Assembly (NCBI GenBank): GCA_030549495.1
Contig: JAUIRK010000828.1
Coordinates: 1 to 64,000, forward strand
DNA length: 64,000 bases
Direction of reading: 5' to 3'
Origin: Nectonema munidae
Taxonomy: Eukaryota; Nematomorpha; Nectonematoida; Nectonematidae
Shown piece by piece: positions 58,824 through 64,000 of this stretch. Both the position numbers and the translations under genes were made by a program. The notes under the pieces are model-generated. The model worked only from the letters and a program-made list of their open reading frames with translations, was not told where the DNA came from and did not search any database. Within the stretch, counting starts at the first letter, position 1; each line of letters opens with the position of its first letter.

Positions 58824-59812
58824 AAGTGATTGGACCACTACTATTTGACTTGTACATAAACGAGAGAGATTTGACTTGTACAAATGTTCGCTGACGATCT
58901 TAAGATCTACCATGTTTCGAAGAAAACTTCGCAAAAACTTTTGCAAACCGATCTTTTCTCTCTTCACCAATGGTGCAATCTTTGGCTGATGGATCTTAAC
59001 ATTTCCAAATGTAACCACTTGCAAATCGGCATGAAGAACAACTTCCCTTTTACATTGGTGGCTACGATATAAAGCGCGTGGATCTTATTAATGATCTTGG
59101 TGTTATTAGCGAGAAGGATCCCAACTTTCTATCTCATTTTTCGAAAGATATTTCAAAAGCATACTCAACCTTTTTTCAAATTTTAGGATACTTCTCTGTA
59201 TTCGAAGCTAGAATAGCGTCACCACTGTATAAAGCCCCAATACGCCCACACTTTGAATACGGCAACGTGATAGCACATCCAGCGCGTGTTAAAGATCTAA
59301 AGAGCCTAAAAAAAGTGCAAAGATTAGAAAAGATTACTAAAATGATTAAAGGTTTTGAAAATTTAGAATATGAAGAAAGGTTGCGTAAATTATCTTTACC
59401 ACCTCTTACTTACAGGTACAAGCGCAATGACATGATCACCAATATAATCAACGGAAATATGAATATTAAGTCTAAAGTTCTACCTGGATTTTCTTCAAAA
59501 AGCTCTAGAATCCATGAAAAGCAACTCAATAAAACAAGATGTGCAAAGATCTTCAGATCGATTTCTCAGATCCTGATTTTCAAACCGAAACGTAACTGAC
59601 TGGAACAAATTACCCAAGGACAACGTGGATTCACCGTCACACAACGTTTTTAAAAATCGTCTTGATTTTCATTGGAAAGACAATTTTTTCATATTTGAAT
59701 AGTTCTATTACATTTTTATGTAGGTCATTTTTTTAATCGATGCCACTACAAGCTACATCCTAGCTTTTTTTTCGCTTAATAAATTATGTTATGTTATGTT
59801 ACACCCGGATAG
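58824..59812 (+). pseudogene. Non-LTR retrotransposon, RT palm to 3' tail (+)
   Basis: VIGPLLFDLYINERD, then in the next frame MFADDLKIYHVSKKTSQKLL with the catalytic FADD intact and LFSLHQWCNLWLMDLNISKC. After a stop near 59070 it continues with DLINDLGVISEKDPNFLSHF, KVQRLEKITKMIKGFENLEY, LSLPPLTYRYKRNDMI and last VTDWNKLPKDNV and FKNRLDFHWKDN, ending about 59702. The 3' UTR ends in TTATGTTATGTTATGTTA. The order is that of the C-terminal half of a Jockey/CR1-like ORF2. 5'-truncated, with two to three frame lesions. Confidence 0.8.
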
Positions 59813-60307
59813 TTAGGGTTGCCAGACTTTTACCCTTTCGAAACGAGACAAAAACGACATTGAAAAAAGTCAAGAAATTTTTTTTGTATTTTTTACAAAA
59901 ATAATTGATATGAAGAATAATTTGAAAGTAAAAGATGAGTTTTTGGAATAAATAAAGGATAAAGGATCAAAAATTGTAGGTAGATTTTTTTAAACTCCTT
60001 CTTTGACATATAAATGAGTGAATGAAAACTCGAGATTGTAAATTCCTCCGGATACCTTTGTTAAGCAACGGCAAAGCAGGACAATTCCGAAAAAACGCGA
60101 CTTATGATAATCCAAGGAAAACTGGAATTTTCATGAATCATTAAAAAATAGTTATTTATGGAAAATTTTATTAAAATTAAATATTTATTGCATTCAAGAT
60201 TTTGAAAACAACGTGATAAAGATATCACGTTTTTTTCAAATGAAGTATTCAATAAAGGAATCACTGTATAAAAACAGGACTATTATAATTGAATCTAGGA
60301 TATTTTG

Positions 60308-60690
60308 CCCTCGACAATTTGGCTATGGACATTTTGGTCAGCAGATTTTCTAGGTTAAGAGACCTTTTGTGCAAATATGTTTTGGACTAGTGTTTAACTT
60401 GTTGCCTCGTTTTTGTTCATTTGATATTACCACATTAATAAATTAGCGTGAGTTTTAAAACGAGATCTGTTGAACGAGTGTGCGCAGCTTCATTTTTTGA
60501 CAAAAGTGCAAAATAACAAGTTAGGGTAAAGCGAACGGTCCATAGACAATTCGGGCTTTGGAGAATTTATCCTTGAGCCAATTTTGCCCCTGTACAAGTG
60601 GGCATGAAGGCAATAAATTTAGATCCAAATTATCCACAGGCCAATTTGTCTTGGGCCGATTTGTCCATAGGCAAATCCAAAGATGAAATA
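60308..60690. repeat. GCCAATTTGTC-type repeat, possibly inverted
   Basis: Several phrases of one kind: GGCTATGGACATTTTGG at the left; GGTCCATAGACAATTCGGGC, GAGCCAATTTTGCCC, GGCCAATTTGTCTTGGGCC and GATTTGTCCATAGGCAAATC at the right. The left phrase pairs weakly with the last. Built like the CGTCCG element at 9762 but with other wording. Confidence 0.35.
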
Positions 60691-60914
60691 ATTGTAAATC
60701 CAAGTTTTTAATAACCACGTGATTAGGGCGATCAATTAAAAAAATTACATTTTGCCATAACTTTTCACATATATGAAGATAGACTTCATTGAGTCAATTG
60801 AATAATATTTAATCAAAAAATTTTTTTAATGTCTGCTTACTTTTCAAATTTCTGTTAAAGTTGTTGACAACTTTCCCCTATTTCAATTTCGAAGTTAAAA
60901 AGTAAATAAAAATA

Positions 60915-61090
60915 AAAAAATCAGGTATGAAAAATGAATTCAACTCAAAGATTCATGTAAAAAATAACAAAATATAGAATTTTCTTACACAAAAATTTTA
61001 ATAAACAACATACTTTATCATTAAAGCTTAAAAGATCAAACCAGTTTAGGATTCATGTGTATTGAACTTAAAATAATGTGAATTCAAGTG
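60915..61090 (+). repeat. 165-bp repeat, single unit
   Basis: AATAACAAAATATAGAATTT, AATAAACAACATACTTTATC, AGGATTCATGTGTATTGAAC, GTGAATTCAAGTG. Same unit as 23550-23790. Confidence 0.55.
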
Positions 61091-61888
61091 AAATAGTTTG
61101 AGAAAATGGGGATTGAACTAAACCAAGTTCCCAAATTTTCAAGATTTCCTGATATATTACTCAAAATGTTGATGAACAAAAATGTCGACTGTGCTAGATT
61201 TATCTGCGAAAATGAGGCCATGAGCAATTTCAGATTGACACCGATAGAAATCATAATAATTATATACATCCAGCGATCCGATCAAACTCTTTCATCACAC
61301 ATACACAATGAAGATATTTATAATAACGAAGCTGACATACATCATCACTTTACTTTTGTTCCCTCCTCTGTTGTAACACATATAGTAATGTGATTAATCG
61401 ATGTGTCACATCTGTCAATCTTTGGAAGGATAACGCGAGGTGTGTGAGAGAGGGACTCTGTTCAATGCGATGATCATGCATGCACACAAGAAATGATAGG
61501 CAGCACAGTGGACAGGAGAGAAGTCAGTAATATAAAGTATCTAGTGTTAGGCTGCTATACGCGAGGCAAGTATGCGTATATATTCACTCGAATACATTTC
61601 TTCAATTGCTCACTTTTCTCAATTCTACCCCAAGTTCATGCTCTAATCCATATTGCACACACTTTGAACTCTCTCCTCGTAAGCAGAGAATTGCACGTCT
61701 AAAAAGAGCAAAGTGGAAAAGGCATGGTAAAAGTTTAGATTGAAGACGAATAAAATCAATGTGAGGAGAATATAAATCAAGATAAATAATCCTTTATTAA
61801 AACAAATATTAAAATACACACATAAAGATGCGTATATGATGCATTTATTAAAAAGTCTCCTTGCAAGCCCTTATCTTCTTCACTCAGA

Positions 61889-62338
61889 TCAGAAGGCACA
61901 AGTATTTTGATTTAGAGGGAAAGCGCTTCTGAAATATGCTGCTCCGCTCCTTTCTCCCATATGATGAATGTTGTGTCGTGTAGTGGTAGTAGCAATAGTC
62001 CGCTCTACCTCCTTCCCCTTATGTTCTTGTATCTTTTGACTTTTGGCAAAGTTTTCATCCTTTCGATAAAAGTGCCACAAAGTGTTGCTGTTGCTTCCAC
62101 TGGTGGTGATGATGACGAAGAGGATGATGACTTTGAAGAGGGCAGCAGGCGGGATGCTTGCAAGAGAAACTTCGACCACACCGCTCTGCAGTTCATCTCC
62201 CTCTTTTCGCCAATCATTGTTGTTGTCAAAGCTCAGAAGTTGACGTCCCTTTCTCACCTGCCTTTCCCCATCCTGAATTTCACGCGATTCAATAAGCGCA
62301 GGAATAGTAAGCTGCTTCCCGCCAAATTCAAAATTCAA
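61889..62338 (-). CDS. Unrecognised frame, 149 aa, possible last exon
   Basis: Long frame in a segment clearly less AT-rich than its surroundings. On this strand it contains EFGGKQLTIPALIESREIQD and a hydrophobic stretch ALFKVIILFVIITTSG near the middle, and ends NTCAF with TGA. AATAAA lies about 40 nt past the stop (plus-strand TTTATT near 61846), which favours this strand. No good acceptor marks its start. The plus strand is open over the same bases (next entry); only one is likely to be coding. Function unknown. Confidence 0.35.
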   Translation of the reverse strand: MNFEFGGKQLTIPALIESREIQDGERQVRKGRQLLSFDNNNDWRKEGDELQSGVVEVSLASIPPAALFKVIILFVIITTSGSNSNTLWHFYRKDENFAKSQKIQEHKGKEVERTIATTTTRHNIHHMGERSGAAYFRSAFPLNQNTCAF

Positions 62339-62351
62339 AGAGTCCTCAAAG
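61961..62351 (+). CDS. Alternative frame on the plus strand, possible first exon
   Basis: ATG at 61961 with a hydrophobic stretch YLLPLMFLYLLTFGKVFIL like a signal or anchor, then an acidic block GGDDDEEDDDFEEG, then CKRNFDHTALQFISLF. It would end at a donor AAAG|GTTAGT (62351/62352) in phase 1. If this is a gene, the next exon is not the 27-nt piece at 62377-62403, since that would need a 25-nt intron. I recognise no family. It competes with the minus-strand reading. Confidence 0.3.
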
Positions 62352-62403
62352 GTTAGTTATGCTTCTTTTTCTACAGTTTCCTTATTTTTGCCTCTTTCTA
62401 CGG

Positions 62404-63754
62404 GTAAGAATATAGAAAGCATTAACTTTTTTTGTAAAATGGAGTAGAACTTTATTATAACCAAACATTCCTTATTTTTATTTCCTAAATTTTGACTTTT
62501 ATTCCAATGATTAGAGTTATAAAATTATTTTTTATATATTTATATAAACAAAATGTTTAATTTGAAATTGAATGAAAAAAAGTATAATTTTTGTTTGTAC
62601 CAAGAATAAGTAAACTTTAATATTGAAGAATAAATGTTGTTCCAATTCTAAATCATGAACAACATTATTACTCTACCATAAAAAACAAGGCTTATTAGAT
62701 TTTTACTACCATTGATTTCACATATTTCCAAAATTATGAGTTATAATTATGCTCATATTGCAAAAATATTTAAATTCACTGAACATTATATGAAATTGTT
62801 TATGCATCAAAATTACATCAATGCTCTTCATTGAAATAATTTATTTTTAGTTTAATAAAGTTTCATATATTTTTTACTTACTAAAATGATTCAGGCTTTA
62901 TGTTCTGTTATAACAAGTGAAATCCTTCTAAAAAACAAAAAATATTCAATACAAAAAACAAGACAAAACTATAAACCATGTAGCAAATATTTTCACAATT
63001 AGACTCAAGTTCAAACCTCGCTGCGATCACGTCAAAAATGATCAGAGTGCCTTTCCTTGTCTCCTCTTTTGGATATTGTAGCTGCTTTCTTCAGTGTCAG
63101 AGCTCAGTTGATTTTTTATGAAGAAGCTTTAAATACCATAAGAAGAACATTAAAACGTCACACACACACACACACTCATTTTTACATCACATTTTTGTGT
63201 TTGATTATTGGAAAATTTTTTATTGATACCGTCAAAATTCATTTCCATCATATGCGATAGGAATTTTTTAAAGTTTTCCTTTTTTTATCAAGGGCCCACG
63301 TCTAATCTATGAATAGGATATCTTTATATTTTCCATATCAAAAAACTGTCGCCCAAGGGTTTATACCTCTCTGCTCGCATTATATATAATGGCCGCACAT
63401 CTGGGGAGCGAGCAGCAAAAGAAGGGGGAGGGGACAAAAATTCTTTCATCCATTCCCGATCTTTCTCTTTCAATAAAGTTGAATTCTCTAAAAGACTTCT
63501 TTCACTTGTGAGTTATCTTTTCGATATTACTTTAGTTGTTTTAAATCCAAGTCTTTAAATTCTTATATAAAATCTATTTTTTTTTAAAATTTCGTCTTCA
63601 TTTGATATAATAGTCAATTTGAATTTGAATCATAGTTTACCAGAGAGACATAGCGAGAAATTTGAACAACGCCCATACAAATTTTCCATAGACGTGAACA
63701 TTTTCTATATCACATATCTATGAGATAGTTTATATTTAACTATTTAATTTAAAG
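62404..63754. other. No gene seen; promoter-like spot near 63380
   Basis: AT-rich, with (CA)n at about 63158-63176. ATTATATATAATGG at 63380-63393 followed by a GC-richer, AG-rich stretch and a GTGAGT donor at about 63508 could be a promoter with a short first exon, but the ATG falls inside the TATA-like tract. Confidence 0.25.
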
Positions 63755-63940
63755 GTTAAAAGGTTTTTATCCCTATTCATTGTAGTAACTGAAAGAGTTG
63801 AGGAAATAGAATACACCACACGTTTGGATAAGTGTTTTCTTTGATTATTATATTTTGTTAAATATGAATCAAAACTTTTATTACAGAATTCAAATTTATA
63901 GCGCGATTATTCATTTTATTAAACGCTTTACATTTTTATA
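63755..63940 (+). repeat. Dispersed repeat R1, copy 3
   Basis: ATCCCTATTCATTGTAG, AACTGAAAGAGTTGAGG, AATAGAATACACCACACG and ATTCAAATTTATAGCGCG match copies at 15222 and 18335. Confidence 0.6.
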
Positions 63941-64000
63941 AAGATTGCCTTAGTTAGTTGGCAATGTTTTTAAACTTTTCTTAAAATTTTTGTTGGTAAA

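Noticed and set aside
58527-59024. 165-residue minus-strand frame
   Set aside because: Its first half is the antisense of the RT palm fragment (FADD region); the rest has no convincing motif.
1-64000. CRISPR arrays, operons or prokaryotic genes
   Set aside because: No spaced identical repeats of the right kind, no ribosome-binding sites or dense coding; introns and SINEs show an animal genome.

Overview
The window is very AT-rich (clearly under 35% GC by eye) animal DNA with introns, short spliced exons, AATAAA signals and many decayed transposons. I infer an arthropod, plausibly a parasitic copepod of the sea-louse type; I did not search a database. Most long open frames are chance frames or fragments of transposon proteins. 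Only a few host genes can be supported, all split into short exons.

Layout. 1-1.8 kb: one exon of a ZFAND2-type AN1 zinc-finger gene (+). 4.3-12.9 kb: transposon remains, namely a broken transposase with the SDGGPADNSR motif (-), a piggyBac transposase (+), satellite arrays, a 605-bp inverted-repeat element with an 8-bp target duplication, and a hAT-like transposase (-). 13.4-21.5 kb: a minus-strand gene for a small secreted protein with two immunoglobulin domains; its three exons join in phase 1 and give 215 residues. Its introns hold nested repeats and a second piggyBac copy whose middle is replaced by homopolymer sequence that looks like a read or assembly fault. 23.9-26.6 kb: a complete 2,696-bp DNA transposon with terminal inverted repeats, a 6-bp target duplication and a frameshifted transposase. 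28.5-45.6 kb: a minus-strand gene that I read as a micro-exon gene. It has a TATA box, a signal-peptide exon, then Tyr/Gly/Ser-rich exons of 51, 72, 33, 24, 12 and 21 nt, all phase 1, then a stop exon. The product would be a secreted protein of about 100 residues. 48.4-57.3 kb: a nest in which a CACTA-like element of about 5.3 kb, with a C2H2 zinc-finger gene and an intron-containing SAMD3-like gene, sits inside older repeat arms that face each other. 57.9-59.8 kb: pieces of non-LTR retrotransposons. 61.9-62.4 kb: a less AT-rich segment open on both strands.

Two tRNA-headed SINE families are scattered through the window, at least ten copies of one and four of the other. A repeat unit of about 165 bp with GGATTC/GAATCC motifs occurs at four places and makes up the arms of the 8.9-kb nest. 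The strongest candidate for something undescribed is the micro-exon gene; the second is the two-gene CACTA-like element. All gene models here rest on splice sites and phase, not on transcripts.
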